Of a stretch of 64,000 nucleotides of DNA, positions 16,546-28,067 are shown piece after piece. Source of the stretch: Lachnospiraceae bacterium (GTDB lineage: Bacteria > Bacillota > Clostridia > Lachnospirales > Lachnospiraceae). The notes under the pieces were generated by a model, which worked only from the letters and a program-made list of their open reading frames with translations, was not told the origin of the DNA and made no database searches. Position numbers and translations under genes: made by a program. How positions within the stretch are numbered: position 1 is the first letter of the stretch; every line of letters begins with the position of its first letter. Location: assembly GCA_910574965.1 (NCBI GenBank), contig CAJTDB010000002.1:62001-126000 (forward strand). Direction: 5' to 3'.

Positions 16546-18404
16546 AAAATTTTGTACAGAAATTCGGTAAATTTCTCTCCGGCATGGTTATGCCAAACAT
16601 CGGCGCATTCATTGCATGGGGATTTATTACCGCACTGTTCATTCCCACCGGATGGCTCCCTAATGAGAGGCTTGCCTCTATACAGACTCCCATCCTTACT
16701 TATCTGCTCCCGATCCTTATCGCAGCACAAGGCGGTAAGATGATCGGCGGAGACCGCGGACGCGTTATGGGCGCCATCGCTATTATGGGATGTATTGCCG
16801 GCTCTGAGTATACGATGCTCATGGGCGCTATGGCTATCGGACCTCTGGCCGGATTTGTCATCAAGAAATTCGACGAAGCCATGGACGGCCATATGCCTGC
16901 CGGCTTTGAGATGCTGATTAACAACTTCTCCGTCGGTATCTTCGGTATGGTTATGGCGATCCTTGGATACTATATCATCGGACCTGTCATGGGCGTGATT
17001 CTGACCTTCCTGGCAGGAGGTGTACAGTTCTTAGTTGATGCCACTCTTCTGCCCCTCGTTGCGATTTTCATCGAGCCGGCAAAGGTTCTGTTCCTGAACA
17101 ATGCCATCAACCATGGAATCTTTACCCCGATCGCTCAGACTGCAAGTGCCGGCAAATCCATCATGTATATGCTGGAAGCCAATCCGGGGCCTGGTCTTGG
17201 TGTTCTTTTAGCTTACTGGGCGTTTTCAAAAGACAAAATGACAAAGGATTCCGCACCGGGTGCCATCATCATTCACTTTTTAGGCGGTATTCATGAAATT
17301 TATTTCCCGTATATTCTGATGAATCCGGTTGTTATTATCGCTCCGATCGTCGGCAACATGTGCGCGATTCTGTTCTATACCCTCACCGGCTGCGGACTGG
17401 TAAGCGCCTGCTCCCCCGGATCCATTATCGCATTCGTATCCATGAGCCCGTCCACTCAGATTCCTCTGACCCTCCTGGGCGTGGTCATCTCTGCCGGTGT
17501 CTCCTTTGTGATCGCAAGTCCGATCATTAAGATGTCCGGTGCGAAAAACTTGGAAGATGCACAGGCACAGACCGCTTCTATGAAAGCTCAGTCCAAAGGA
17601 CAGGGAACTGCTGCCTCTGCAGCCGTCAAAGACGCAGGCAAAGTCAGGAAAGTCGTCTTCGCATGTGACGCAGGAATGGGTTCCTCCGCCATGGGCGCAA
17701 CCAAATTCCGCAATCGTGTAAAAGCTGCACGTCCGGATCTGACCGTTATCAATACTTCCGTAGACAATATTCCGGCTGACTGCGACATCGCCGTAGTTCA
17801 GACTACTTTGGTAGACCGTGCGAAGAAATCCGCACCCCAGGCACAGATGGTCACCATCGGCAATTTCCTGGCTGACCCGGCTTTAGACGCTCTCTATATC
17901 CAACTGACCACCGGCGACGAAGCTGTCCCGGCCAATACGGGAGAAAATACGGATCCGGTAGTCCCGACGGAAGTTCCGAACAAGAAAAAGATCATGATCG
18001 CGGAAGGCATCCGTCTGAATCAGACTCCGGGAACGAAAGAAGAGGCTATCCAGGCTGCCGGCGAACTCATGTGCGAACTGGGCTACGTAGACGCTACTTA
18101 TGTAGATGCCATGCAGGAACGTGAAAAACTGGTTACCACCTATATGGGTATGGGCATTGCTATCCCTCATGGCACCACCCAGGCAAAAGGAACCGTTAAG
18201 AAGACCGGCATCGTTCTCTTCCAGTATCCGGACGGCGTTCCCTTCGGAGATGAGAAAGCCAATCTGGTATTCGGCATCGCAGGCATCGGCGATGAACATC
18301 TGGACCTTCTGGCAAAAATCTGCGAGGTTCTGGAGGATGAAGAAGTCCTGAACAAGATGAAGACTACGAATGATGTGGAGTGGATCTTAAAACAGCTTTC
18401 CTAA
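16542..18404 (+). CDS. mtlA: PTS mannitol transporter EIICBA
   Basis: A 620-residue permease with all three mannitol PTS domains in one chain: membrane EIIC (residues 1 to about 340, with GGIHEIYFPY near 248), EIIB (FACDAGMGSSAMG with phosphorylatable Cys near 375), and EIIA (GMGIAIPHGT with phosphorylatable His near 543). It imports mannitol as mannitol-1-phosphate. A linker rich in Ala, Gln and Lys joins C to B. It is the second gene of the mtl operon and overlaps mtlR by 4 bases. Confidence 0.95.
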   Translation: MKNFVQKFGKFLSGMVMPNIGAFIAWGFITALFIPTGWLPNERLASIQTPILTYLLPILIAAQGGKMIGGDRGRVMGAIAIMGCIAGSEYTMLMGAMAIGPLAGFVIKKFDEAMDGHMPAGFEMLINNFSVGIFGMVMAILGYYIIGPVMGVILTFLAGGVQFLVDATLLPLVAIFIEPAKVLFLNNAINHGIFTPIAQTASAGKSIMYMLEANPGPGLGVLLAYWAFSKDKMTKDSAPGAIIIHFLGGIHEIYFPYILMNPVVIIAPIVGNMCAILFYTLTGCGLVSACSPGSIIAFVSMSPSTQIPLTLLGVVISAGVSFVIASPIIKMSGAKNLEDAQAQTASMKAQSKGQGTAASAAVKDAGKVRKVVFACDAGMGSSAMGATKFRNRVKAARPDLTVINTSVDNIPADCDIAVVQTTLVDRAKKSAPQAQMVTIGNFLADPALDALYIQLTTGDEAVPANTGENTDPVVPTEVPNKKKIMIAEGIRLNQTPGTKEEAIQAAGELMCELGYVDATYVDAMQEREKLVTTYMGMGIAIPHGTTQAKGTVKKTGIVLFQYPDGVPFGDEKANLVFGIAGIGDEHLDLLAKICEVLEDEEVLNKMKTTNDVEWILKQLS

Positions 18405-18447
18405 ACAGATCGTTAAAAAAATATCAGGCAGTTTGTAACCTGTCCCT

Positions 18448-18481
18448 GCTGCCGGACGACGAAAAACTTCCGTCCGGCAGC
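18448..18481 (+). repeat. Hairpin between mtlA and mtlD
   Basis: GCTGCCGGACG and CGTCCGGCAGC form a perfect 11-bp stem with a 12-base loop. It is followed by CCTTCCTTG rather than a T-run, so it is more likely a partial terminator or a processing and stability element that tunes mtlA against mtlD. Confidence 0.5.
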
Positions 18482-18581
18482 CCTTCCTTGAAGCGTCTGT
18501 CTGTATACGTATCCGGCCGACGGCCGCAAACAGGCACCCGCAGTCATTGAAGTCATTTTATTAAGAAAGAGGTGTTGTATT

Positions 18582-19736
18582 ATGAAAACAGCAATTCAGT
18601 TTGGCGCAGGCAATATCGGACGCGGATTTATCGGTATGCTTTTAGCTCAGGCCGGCTACCGCGTTATTTTCGCAGATGTCAGCGAGGTCATCATCGACCG
18701 CCTGGCAGCAGATCAGAAATACACCGTCCATGTGATGGATACAGAAGTAGAGGATGTGGAGATTACAAATATCACCGGTATTCTCTCCAACGGCAGCGAA
18801 ATCATCGATGAGATCGCTAAAGCAGACGTTCTGACAACAGCAGTCGGCCTGCGGGTTCTCGGCTTTATCGCACCTGCCATCGCAAAAGGCATACAGAAAC
18901 GTATCGCCGACGGCTTGGAAGCACCCCTGAACATTATCGCATGTGAAAATGCCATCCGCGCGACGTCTCAGTTAAAAGAACATGTGTACGGCATTCTTTC
19001 GGACGAGGAAAAGGCTTTTTGTGAGAAATACGTCGGTTTTGCAGACTGCTCCGTAGACCGTATTGTACCGCCGGTACGCAGTGAAAATCCTGTAGACGTG
19101 GTTGTGGAGAAATACTGTGAATGGAACGTGGAAAAGGCTTCTTTAAAGGGTGAGATTCCGGAGATTCCCGGAATGAATCTGGCGGACAATCTGATGGCTT
19201 ATATTCAGAGAAAGCTCTTCACTTTAAATACCGGACACTGCATCACTGCCTACACCGGTATTCTTGCAGGTCATAAAACCATCGACCAGGCTATCTCGGA
19301 TCCGAAGATCTATGATCTGGTCAAAGCTGCCATGACCCAGTCCGGAGACGGCCTGATCCAGAGATTTGGATTTGACAAAGATGCTCATTATAAATACATT
19401 GACAAGATTATTAACCGTTTTAAAAATCCCTACCTGAAAGACGATGTGACCCGTGTGGGACGGGAACCCCTCCGGAAACTTTCTGCAGATGATCGTCTGG
19501 TCAGCCCGCTGACTACCGCAATGTCCTATGGACTGCCCGTAGACAAACTGGTTCTTGGCATCGGAGCTGCTCTTTGCTACAACAATCCGGAAGATGCACA
19601 AAGCACAGAGCTTCAGGAGAAGATCGCTGCCAAAGGTGTTTCCGGTGCTTTCTCCGAGATCTCCGGTCTTACAGATCACACCCTTCTGGAACAGGTCACA
19701 AAGGCTTACGGCCAGGTAACAGAACTTTTCAAATAA
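18582..19736 (+). CDS. mtlD: Mannitol-1-phosphate 5-dehydrogenase
   Basis: A 384-residue NAD-dependent dehydrogenase that oxidises mannitol-1-phosphate to fructose-6-phosphate. The N-terminal Rossmann motif is FGAGNIGRGFIG near residue 6; the family motif ENAIRATSQLK lies near 128 and the catalytic region NTGHCITAYTG near 214. Length is normal. It follows mtlA after a 177-base gap containing a hairpin and has an AGAGGTG site. Confidence 0.95.
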   Translation: MKTAIQFGAGNIGRGFIGMLLAQAGYRVIFADVSEVIIDRLAADQKYTVHVMDTEVEDVEITNITGILSNGSEIIDEIAKADVLTTAVGLRVLGFIAPAIAKGIQKRIADGLEAPLNIIACENAIRATSQLKEHVYGILSDEEKAFCEKYVGFADCSVDRIVPPVRSENPVDVVVEKYCEWNVEKASLKGEIPEIPGMNLADNLMAYIQRKLFTLNTGHCITAYTGILAGHKTIDQAISDPKIYDLVKAAMTQSGDGLIQRFGFDKDAHYKYIDKIINRFKNPYLKDDVTRVGREPLRKLSADDRLVSPLTTAMSYGLPVDKLVLGIGAALCYNNPEDAQSTELQEKIAAKGVSGAFSEISGLTDHTLLEQVTKAYGQVTELFK

Positions 19737-19767
19737 TAAGAACGTATGTTCCGATTGGAGAGCTTAT

Positions 19768-20037
19768 ATGATCACAAGATCCATCACTCTGGATTCTAAC
19801 GATTTTTTCCATGCAAGACCAGCCGCGAAGATCGCCGGCACGGCAAATACCTATGAGAGCGTCATCATGGTCATGCTTGGCACCGAGATCGCGGACGCCA
19901 AGGACCCGCTCTCCCTTATGCGCCTAAGCCATCCAAAAGGCTCTGCCGTAGATATCCTGGCAGACGGAGCCGACGAGCAGAAGGCTCTGGACGCAGTGGT
20001 TGAAATCATCGGAAAAGAATTTCCATCCACGATATAA
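19768..20037 (+). CDS. HPr-family phosphocarrier paralogue with Asp46
   Basis: An 89-residue HPr-like protein at the end of the mannitol operon, 31 bases after mtlD, with a GGAGAG site. His15 in FFHARPAA is the PEP-dependent phosphorylation site and is intact. Position 46, normally the Ser phosphorylated by HPr kinase for CcpA control, is Asp (DAKDPLSL, aligned to KSIMGVM with no gap from His15). The protein can thus probably pass phosphate to the mannitol PTS but cannot be phosphorylated at 46; Asp may imitate that state. Downstream is a strong 13-bp hairpin. Confidence 0.88.
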   Translation: MITRSITLDSNDFFHARPAAKIAGTANTYESVIMVMLGTEIADAKDPLSLMRLSHPKGSAVDILADGADEQKALDAVVEIIGKEFPSTI

Positions 20038-20041
20038 ACTC

Positions 20042-20076
20042 GCAGAGGGCAGCCATAAAAACCGGCTGCCCTCTGC
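20042..20076. terminator. Hairpin at the end of the mannitol operon
   Basis: A perfect 13-bp stem (GCAGAGGGCAGCC/GGCTGCCCTCTGC, 9-base loop) lies between the convergent HPr and metalloprotease genes. T-rich sequence follows only after about 10 bases on the plus strand. Confidence 0.6.
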
Positions 20077-20086
20077 TGCTGTCTGT

Positions 20087-23000
20087 TTATTTATTCTTTG
20101 GTGCTTTTGTCACCCGTCCCACGGGACCTGCCACATTGGTCTGATATGGCCCCGCTACCGCATAGACTTTGTAATAGTAAGCCGTAGACGGCATCAAACC
20201 CGTATCCAGCCAGGACGTCCTGCTTGTCGTTCCAATCTGTGTATAATTTCCATAAGGACTGTCCGATCTGAGTATCACATAGTAATTGACTCCCTTAACT
20301 TTCTTCCAGGACACCTTCATCCGGTCCGAACCAGACGGCGATGCCTTCAGACCGGCCACATTCCCAAGAACGGTCCTGGCAGATGTCACGTTGGAATAAG
20401 CGCCCTTATAATAGTCTCTCATAGGACGGACCTGGTAATAGTAAACCGCCCCTGTCTGAAGGCCCTTATGAGTAAAACTGGTCCCTCCCTGGGTCTTCAG
20501 AAGCCGGAATCCTCCGTTTGGAGAAGTGGAATAATAGATCTCGTATTTCTTCGCATCCTTTACCTTGCTCCACTTGACCGTAATACTGTTATAAGTGGCC
20601 CTTGAGACATAGACCTGAGGCGTCCCGTTTAAAACCGTCATGCCGGACACCGGAAGCGAGAACTCTCCAAATGTCTTTTTCTTCCCGACTTTTTTCACCA
20701 CACGGACCTGAAAATAATAGGTCTGGCCGCATTTTGCCTTGCTGAACCTATAGGAAGAGGTCTTTACATTCGCCGCTCTCCTATATCCATAGTCTTTAGA
20801 GGTGGAATAATATACCTCGTAAGAAAGAGCGCCGGACACCGGAGTCCAGTTCAGTTGCAGCGTGTTGCTTTTCAGCATACTGACTGTTATATTCTGAATC
20901 CCGCTCTTATCCACCGGACCGGAAGGCTGGCTTGGAGAAACCGGAGGGGCAGGAGTCACTGGGGGAGGCGTTGTGCTGCCGGTGTTCCCGCCGGTATTGC
21001 CGCCCGTTGTTCCGCCGGTATTACCGCCCGTGTTTCCTCCGGTGCTTCCGCCGGTATTGCCGCCAGTGTTCCCTCCGGTGCTTCCGCCCGTGTTTCCTCC
21101 GGTGTTTCCGCCCGTATTGCCACCCGTATTTCCTCCGGTGTTTCCGCCCGTATTTCCTCCGCCTTCCGGCGCATTCCCGGTACTGTTTACCACATGTTCC
21201 CGAATGTATGCCACATTGGACCCGGTGCTGTAGTAGGTCGTATAGATGTTGCCGCCATGAGAAAATGCCCGCAGACCTCCGACGGTTTCATTTGCCACCT
21301 TCCCTCCAAGCGTTGCCCAGGAACCATTGACAACATTTTTCACCCAGACCGCACCGGAAGATGCACCGTAATAGATTACATGCGGATCGTCTTTGTAGAA
21401 ACAAAGATCGTATTCCGAAGGCGCATTTTCATTTGCAAAAGGACCGTTTCCGATCTGCTTCCAGCTTCCGTTGGCCTGCGACAAGTCGTACATGTACAGA
21501 TCACTTGCCTGTACCGTGTAGCTTCCTGTTTTCAGCAGATAAATCCGGTTGTTATGAAGCCTTATCTTTCCAAGCGCTCCCTTTAAGGGAAGATTTCCCA
21601 CATCTTTCCAGGTACGGCTGGAGGAATCATAGGATTTCACATACAGTTCCTCTGCCCAGTCTCCCCTGTATGAAACCACGATCTTCCCATTTTCCGCTGC
21701 GATAGAAGGATTGGATATGTAGTTGCCCTGGCAGACACGGCTGCCGAGCGTCTCCATCCCTCTGGAAGAATATCTGCACGCATACAGATTCTTTCCGTTC
21801 GCATCCGAATAGGTCAGATAAATTCCGTCAGAGGACGAACTCAGTCCAAAAGAACCGGCTTGGACGGAAGAGATATAGACATTCTTCCAGGAAGATCCTG
21901 TCCACTGGTCCAGTTTTAACCGATAGCTGCTCTTGTCAAAATAACCGGCATAAAGGCTTCCGCCGTATTTGCCCAGCTTGAACTCAAAACCTGCATTTTG
22001 AATCGGAACGCTGCTGCACTGTTTCCAGCCCGACGCACTGTACTGGTACAGATAGACCGCACCTCCGGAACTCTTTCTTTGAAGGCTGTAGATGGTTCCG
22101 TCAGCGTCCATATAGGAATCCATCTCATAGGTACTGTCCTGGGTACTGAGCGTCTTCCAGTACCGGTCCTGCATATCTTCTGCAAACGTTATATCAAATG
22201 TGATCTGATCGCCGCCTGCTTTCCCGATATTGCTGATAACGATACCGCTGTTCGTACCGTCCGAATATACAATAGCGTTGTCTTTCAGAGATTTGCCGGG
22301 GTCACTGCTTCCATAAGAAGTTTCCGAAAGATATGCATTGTATATATTCAGCCCTTTTTCCCGGCCCCGGCTGTCATATTCGTCTCCCGGACGCATGACA
22401 TAGATCATATCTCCGGCATCGTGATGGTTTCCGAAGTACCTGGTATCTACCCGATAGATAATCAGTCCGGAACCCGGAAGGAAATAGTCATAACTGTTCT
22501 TTTCATCCGTTCCTTTCTTCCGGTATTCTATGACAAAGAATTCCGTATTGGAATAGTCCGTCCGAAGGATTACCGCCTGCCGGTCTTTCACCGACTCCGC
22601 GGCAGCAGACGCCGCATACAGAGAATACCCTTTCTGGGATGTTGCTACCGTTGGAATATCAAACCATTTTGTAATGGAAGACCGGAGATACGCCAGCGGA
22701 TACTGCGGATATCTCCCCACGGATCCCATAATATCCCATACGCGCACCGGATCATTTCCGCCTTCAGTAAGTACAGCCTGCCGGTACAGATCCGGATATC
22801 CTACCGCATGAAGAAATTCATGAATGATCACATCCGAATGCGCCGATGTATAAGTAGTATTTTCCGGAAGGATAATGTAGCTACCCACTTTGTATGTTCC
22901 TGCTGAAACCCCTCCGTTATACTGCTGCACACCCGGTGCATTTGTCCCCGAATAGACTGCCTGATGTCCGCTGATCTTAGAATTGTTCCATCCCTCTTCA

Positions 23001-23515
23001 CACGGGACTACGATCATCAGATTATCAATCCAGTCGTCGCCGTCCAGACTTGGATTCTGTGTCAGATTTTTCTCTTCATTCAAATACGCGATCACTTCCT
23101 GAATGATATAGCTGTCCATATTCTTGCCGGAATTCAGATAGTAGTCTATCTTATTCCTCAGAGTGAAGACGGCAAGCTGATCTCCGTTCATCTGCGGGAA
23201 AATATTCTGTACTTCCAATTGGCCGTAAGAGATATTTTTCAGATACTGCTTCATAGCCCGCGGCTTTGTATCATTCCCGTCAAACAGGTCCCGCGTAAGC
23301 TGGGCCGACCCTTCCTTTTCGTAACAGCGTCCTTGCGCGTGGGTTGCATGAACTTCTTTGGAATCCTGAAAATCCACAAACACCACCACGTTGGCCATCC
23401 TTCTCGTGACCGGTGCCGCCTCCGCTTTGATCGGCACTCCGGCTGTCAGACTTCCTGCTAACAGGCAGATGGAAAGCACCATAGATAACACGTTTGCTTT
23501 GAAAATTTTTTTCAT
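20087..23515 (-). CDS. Secreted M6-type metalloprotease with Gly-rich linker and three fibronectin type III domains
   Basis: A 1142-residue exported protein. A signal peptide covers about residues 1-34 (ending IKAEAA). The catalytic domain shows the M6 start VVVFVDFQDS near 45, the zinc motif HEFLHAVGYPD near 230 and the Met-turn-like VWDIMGS near 260. A propeller-like middle region (about 430-775) with repeated W/Y-rich blades follows, then a GGNTGG repeat linker (about 785-845), then three fibronectin type III domains to the end. There is no sortase motif or membrane anchor, so it is probably released or held through its domains. It starts 13 bases after larC, weak GAGGG site, possibly co-transcribed. 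Substrate unknown; mucin or matrix proteins are a guess. Confidence 0.87.
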   Translation of the reverse strand: MKKIFKANVLSMVLSICLLAGSLTAGVPIKAEAAPVTRRMANVVVFVDFQDSKEVHATHAQGRCYEKEGSAQLTRDLFDGNDTKPRAMKQYLKNISYGQLEVQNIFPQMNGDQLAVFTLRNKIDYYLNSGKNMDSYIIQEVIAYLNEEKNLTQNPSLDGDDWIDNLMIVVPCEEGWNNSKISGHQAVYSGTNAPGVQQYNGGVSAGTYKVGSYIILPENTTYTSAHSDVIIHEFLHAVGYPDLYRQAVLTEGGNDPVRVWDIMGSVGRYPQYPLAYLRSSITKWFDIPTVATSQKGYSLYAASAAAESVKDRQAVILRTDYSNTEFFVIEYRKKGTDEKNSYDYFLPGSGLIIYRVDTRYFGNHHDAGDMIYVMRPGDEYDSRGREKGLNIYNAYLSETSYGSSDPGKSLKDNAIVYSDGTNSGIVISNIGKAGGDQITFDITFAEDMQDRYWKTLSTQDSTYEMDSYMDADGTIYSLQRKSSGGAVYLYQYSASGWKQCSSVPIQNAGFEFKLGKYGGSLYAGYFDKSSYRLKLDQWTGSSWKNVYISSVQAGSFGLSSSSDGIYLTYSDANGKNLYACRYSSRGMETLGSRVCQGNYISNPSIAAENGKIVVSYRGDWAEELYVKSYDSSSRTWKDVGNLPLKGALGKIRLHNNRIYLLKTGSYTVQASDLYMYDLSQANGSWKQIGNGPFANENAPSEYDLCFYKDDPHVIYYGASSGAVWVKNVVNGSWATLGGKVANETVGGLRAFSHGGNIYTTYYSTGSNVAYIREHVVNSTGNAPEGGGNTGGNTGGNTGGNTGGNTGGNTGGSTGGNTGGNTGGSTGGNTGGNTGGTTGGNTGGNTGSTTPPPVTPAPPVSPSQPSGPVDKSGIQNITVSMLKSNTLQLNWTPVSGALSYEVYYSTSKDYGYRRAANVKTSSYRFSKAKCGQTYYFQVRVVKKVGKKKTFGEFSLPVSGMTVLNGTPQVYVSRATYNSITVKWSKVKDAKKYEIYYSTSPNGGFRLLKTQGGTSFTHKGLQTGAVYYYQVRPMRDYYKGAYSNVTSARTVLGNVAGLKASPSGSDRMKVSWKKVKGVNYYVILRSDSPYGNYTQIGTTSRTSWLDTGLMPSTAYYYKVYAVAGPYQTNVAGPVGRVTKAPKNK
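20973..21170. repeat. In-gene tandem repeat coding for GGNTGG linker
   Basis: Short 12-base units coding for Gly-Gly-Asn-Thr or Gly-Gly-Ser-Thr are repeated about 15 times within the metalloprotease gene. They differ at third positions. Such tracts are prone to length change between strains. Confidence 0.8.
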
Positions 23516-23528
23516 AAATACCCTCATT

Positions 23529-24842
23529 TTACTTTCCTGTTTCAGACCCGCAGGCCTGCTCAATCATCTGATACACTTCCCGATAATTCCGCCCATGGAT
23601 TCTGCACAGGGCAGCGACACTGTCATATTCCGGAAAACAGCGTTCCATCCCTCCGTACCGGCACACCTTCACCTGGGCGTCACCCAGAGATGTCTGTACC
23701 GTTCTGGTCTCCCGCCGGAGAACTGTGCGCTCCATAGGCACCCTGCGGACGCCGATCGTTGTCGTCTCCCGGAAGATGATCTCCTCCATACGTTCAATAT
23801 CTTCTCTGGCACAGATCACATTCAACTGATAGGCCGGACGATTTTTCTTCATATATACGGGTATATAATGCACGTCTCTGGCACCGGCTTCCATCAGCCG
23901 CTCCAGTGTATAGCCAAGACTTTCGCCTGTGCAGTCGTCTACGTTCGTTTCCAGCTTATAGATCAGGTCCCTTTCCCCGGAGACGTCCTCTAACAGCATA
24001 GCCCGCAGCATACTTGGACGGTCGTAACTGCGTTTGCCGGCGCCCATTCCTGTTTTCTTAATGGTAAATACTTCCGGCAGCCGGTCCATAGTCCTGACAG
24101 CCGCTGCAATCGCCGCCCCCGTAGGTGTCACCAGCTCCCCTTCTGTCCCGGTCATGCGAAGGGGAATTCCATGTGCTTCTGCGATGTTCAGAACCGCAGG
24201 CACCGGAACCGGCAGCAGCCCGTGCTGGCAGCGGATGGTCCCTTGTCCTTCACTCAGTTCGGTCACCACCACATCTGTGATTCCCAGATTATCCAGACAG
24301 ACTGCAGCCGAAACAATATCAACAATAGAGTCCACTGCACCGACTTCATGAAAATGCACCTGTTCCGCCGGCACGCCGTGGGCCTTTGCCTCCGCCGCTG
24401 CCAGTATCCGAAAAATCTGCCCTGCCGTCTCCTTTGCACGCACTGTCAGTTCCCCATGCTCGATCAGATGCAGGATCTCAGGAAGCCCTCTGTGTTCGTG
24501 TTCGTGCCCGTGCACGCTGTGTCCATGTTCCTCTAATGCTTCCGGCCCATGATGAGATTCCCGGAAGCCGTGAACATGCGTTTGTCCATGCCCGTGTCCA
24601 TGCAGATATTCCATATTATGGTCGTGGTTCTCATGAGTTTCATCCAGCATCACATGAAAATCGCACATATCAAGACCGGACTTTTTCACCCGGCTGATTA
24701 CGGTCCGATAACCGCCTATGGGAAGACTCCTAAGAGCCCTCTCCAACACCTCCTGATCTGCCCCCAGATCCAGAAGCGCTGCCACTGTCATGTCTCCGCT
24801 GATCCCGCTGGCACACTCCAGATACAATATCTGTTTCTCCAT
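23529..24842 (-). CDS. larC: Nickel pincer cofactor biosynthesis protein LarC
   Basis: A 437-residue protein that inserts nickel into the pyridinium-dithiocarboxylate pincer cofactor of lactate racemase and related LarA enzymes. Recognisable parts: YLECASGISGDM at the start, a His-rich stretch near residues 70-115 (HGHGHGQTHVHG and further His-rich runs), VHFHEVGAVDSI near 160, TPTGAAI near 225 and ETNVDDCTGE near 290. It is one uninterrupted frame, unlike species where a frameshift joins LarC1 and LarC2. larA, larB and larE are not in the window. Start at 24842 has an AGGAG site 11 bases upstream. Confidence 0.9.
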   Translation of the reverse strand: MEKQILYLECASGISGDMTVAALLDLGADQEVLERALRSLPIGGYRTVISRVKKSGLDMCDFHVMLDETHENHDHNMEYLHGHGHGQTHVHGFRESHHGPEALEEHGHSVHGHEHEHRGLPEILHLIEHGELTVRAKETAGQIFRILAAAEAKAHGVPAEQVHFHEVGAVDSIVDIVSAAVCLDNLGITDVVVTELSEGQGTIRCQHGLLPVPVPAVLNIAEAHGIPLRMTGTEGELVTPTGAAIAAAVRTMDRLPEVFTIKKTGMGAGKRSYDRPSMLRAMLLEDVSGERDLIYKLETNVDDCTGESLGYTLERLMEAGARDVHYIPVYMKKNRPAYQLNVICAREDIERMEEIIFRETTTIGVRRVPMERTVLRRETRTVQTSLGDAQVKVCRYGGMERCFPEYDSVAALCRIHGRNYREVYQMIEQACGSETGK

Positions 24843-24984
24843 ATACGTCTGGTCTCCTGTCTGTCTTTCATGGCCACAGTATATCATGAAAATAATTTTT
24901 TTTCCAGCGAAATCTATACAAACGATGTCTGACATCAAACGATATCATTTCCGTCTGTACCGGCTTCCGGCGTGCTTTAGATTT

Positions 24985-26418
<1,434 letters not shown>

Positions 26419-26450
26419 TTAATATTTTATGTTCAGACTTCTGTGTTCGT

Positions 26451-28067
26451 TTATCTCAGTGCTTTTAAAAGTTCTTCTCCGGGCCGGATGCTGCCGGACG
26501 CCGTTTCTAATACTTCCAGATAATCGTCCGAATTGGTAATCAGCACAGGAGTCTCCAGGCAGTAGCCTTTTCCTTCCAGCAGCTCCTTGTCAAAAGTAAT
26601 CAGAAGCTGCCCTTTTTTCACTTTGTCTCCATTCTGAATATGCGCTTCAAAGCCTTCGCCATTCAACTGTACCGTATCCAGTCCAATATGAATCAGAAGT
26701 TCTGCGCCTTCTTCCGTCTTCATGCCAAGCGCATGAAGCGTGGGAAACAGCGCTGTAATCTCGCCGTCTGCCGGTGCATAGACGCTGCCTTCCTCAGGAA
26801 GAATCGCTGCACCTCCGCCCAGTACCCCCGATGCGAATGCTTCATCTTTAATATCTGAGAGTTTCAGTACCTGTCCCTTTATCGGACTTGCAATCTCTGT
26901 CTTTCTCAGCATAGAACCGTCCTTTGTCTCTCCTTTTGTCTCCTTTCCTTCGGTCTCTTCTGCCTTTTCCTGAGTGTCTGTTTCCTTATAGAAGATCATG
27001 GTTCCCACAAACGCAATCACCATAGTGAGCAGTACACCGATTACGGCCACAGCCAGATTGCCAAGTCCGCCATCCGGCTCGATCATAGCCGGAAACTCAA
27101 AAATGCCCATACCGCCCATCATAAATTTCCGGAAGTTAAATGCACCATAGAAACCGCCGCCGATACCGCCCGCAATACAACTGATGATAAACGGTTTCTT
27201 CAGCGGAAGCAAAATACCATAGATAGCAGGCTCCGTCACTCCGAAAATACCGGAAATAAAGTTTGGAATCGCCATTTCCTTGATCTGCTTGTTCTTCGTC
27301 TTGAAGAAAACTGCCAGCACTACGGCAGAAGTAGCGAAGGTACATGCAAAGAAAGGCATCATCACATTGTCATATCCGTTGGTCATAATATTGTTGATAT
27401 ATACCGGAATAAATCCCCAGTGCAGTCCGAAAATAACCAGGATCTGCCAGGTCAGTCCGACGATGGCTCCTGCCAGCATGGGACTGAAATTCCGTACACT
27501 CATAACCGCCTCTGCAATCATTGCAGAACCAAAAGTCGCCAGCGGTCCGATAAGCAAAAATCCCACCGGAATAGCCACAAACAGCGTAAGCATGGGAACG
27601 AAGAAAAACTTCACCAGATCCGGAATAAATTTGCTGAAAAATTTCTCACATTTGGATGCAAAATACACTACAAAAATCACCGGGATTACCGTTCCTGTAT
27701 AGTCCATGGCAATCAGCGGAAGTCCGAAAAATTCCGTGTAGACTGCAGACTCGAACATGGTCCCCGCAAACAAAGTATAGAGCGCCGGCCCGCCTGCTGA
27801 CAAAGCACTGTTCTGTACCGCCGGATAACACATAATAGCACCGATCACCAGACCGATCATAGGCTTTAAGCTGAACTTTTTAGCCGCCGTGTAACCAAGG
27901 AACAGAGGCATGAAATGAAACAGTCCGTCTCCTATGGCATTTAACAGAAGATATCCGCCGCCTGCGTCCGTGTAAAGACCCAGGGCCACAAACAGGGCAT
28001 TTAATCCCTTGACCATACCGCAGGCCGCCATAATTCCCAAAATCGGCTGAAAAATACCAGAAATCAC
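26451..28067 (-). pseudogene. bglP: Beta-glucoside PTS permease lacking its EIIB domain (EIICA remainder)
   Basis: The remaining 538 codons encode nearly all of a beta-glucoside EIIC membrane domain (beginning ISGIFQPILG) and a full EIIA domain (LLIHIGLDTVQLNGEGF near 460 with the phospho-His). The N-terminal EIIB domain of about 90 residues with its essential Cys is absent. The first codon is a GTG that overlaps the stop of the truncated antiterminator, and no ribosome binding site is apparent. The simplest reading is that one deletion removed the end of bglG and the start of bglP. EIIC plus EIIA could still work only with an EIIB from elsewhere. Confidence 0.75.

Noticed and set aside
20973-21170. 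CRISPR-like array
   Set aside because: Units are 12 bases, contiguous and in frame with a Gly-rich protein linker; there are no spacers.
20973-21233. Pro-rich open frame on the plus strand (VLPPVFPP repeats)
   Set aside because: It is the antisense reading of the GGNTGG linker of the metalloprotease, without a start signal.
24500-24680. Frameshift joining LarC1 and LarC2
   Set aside because: The larC frame is continuous through the His-rich region and into the C-terminal domain, so no frameshift is needed.
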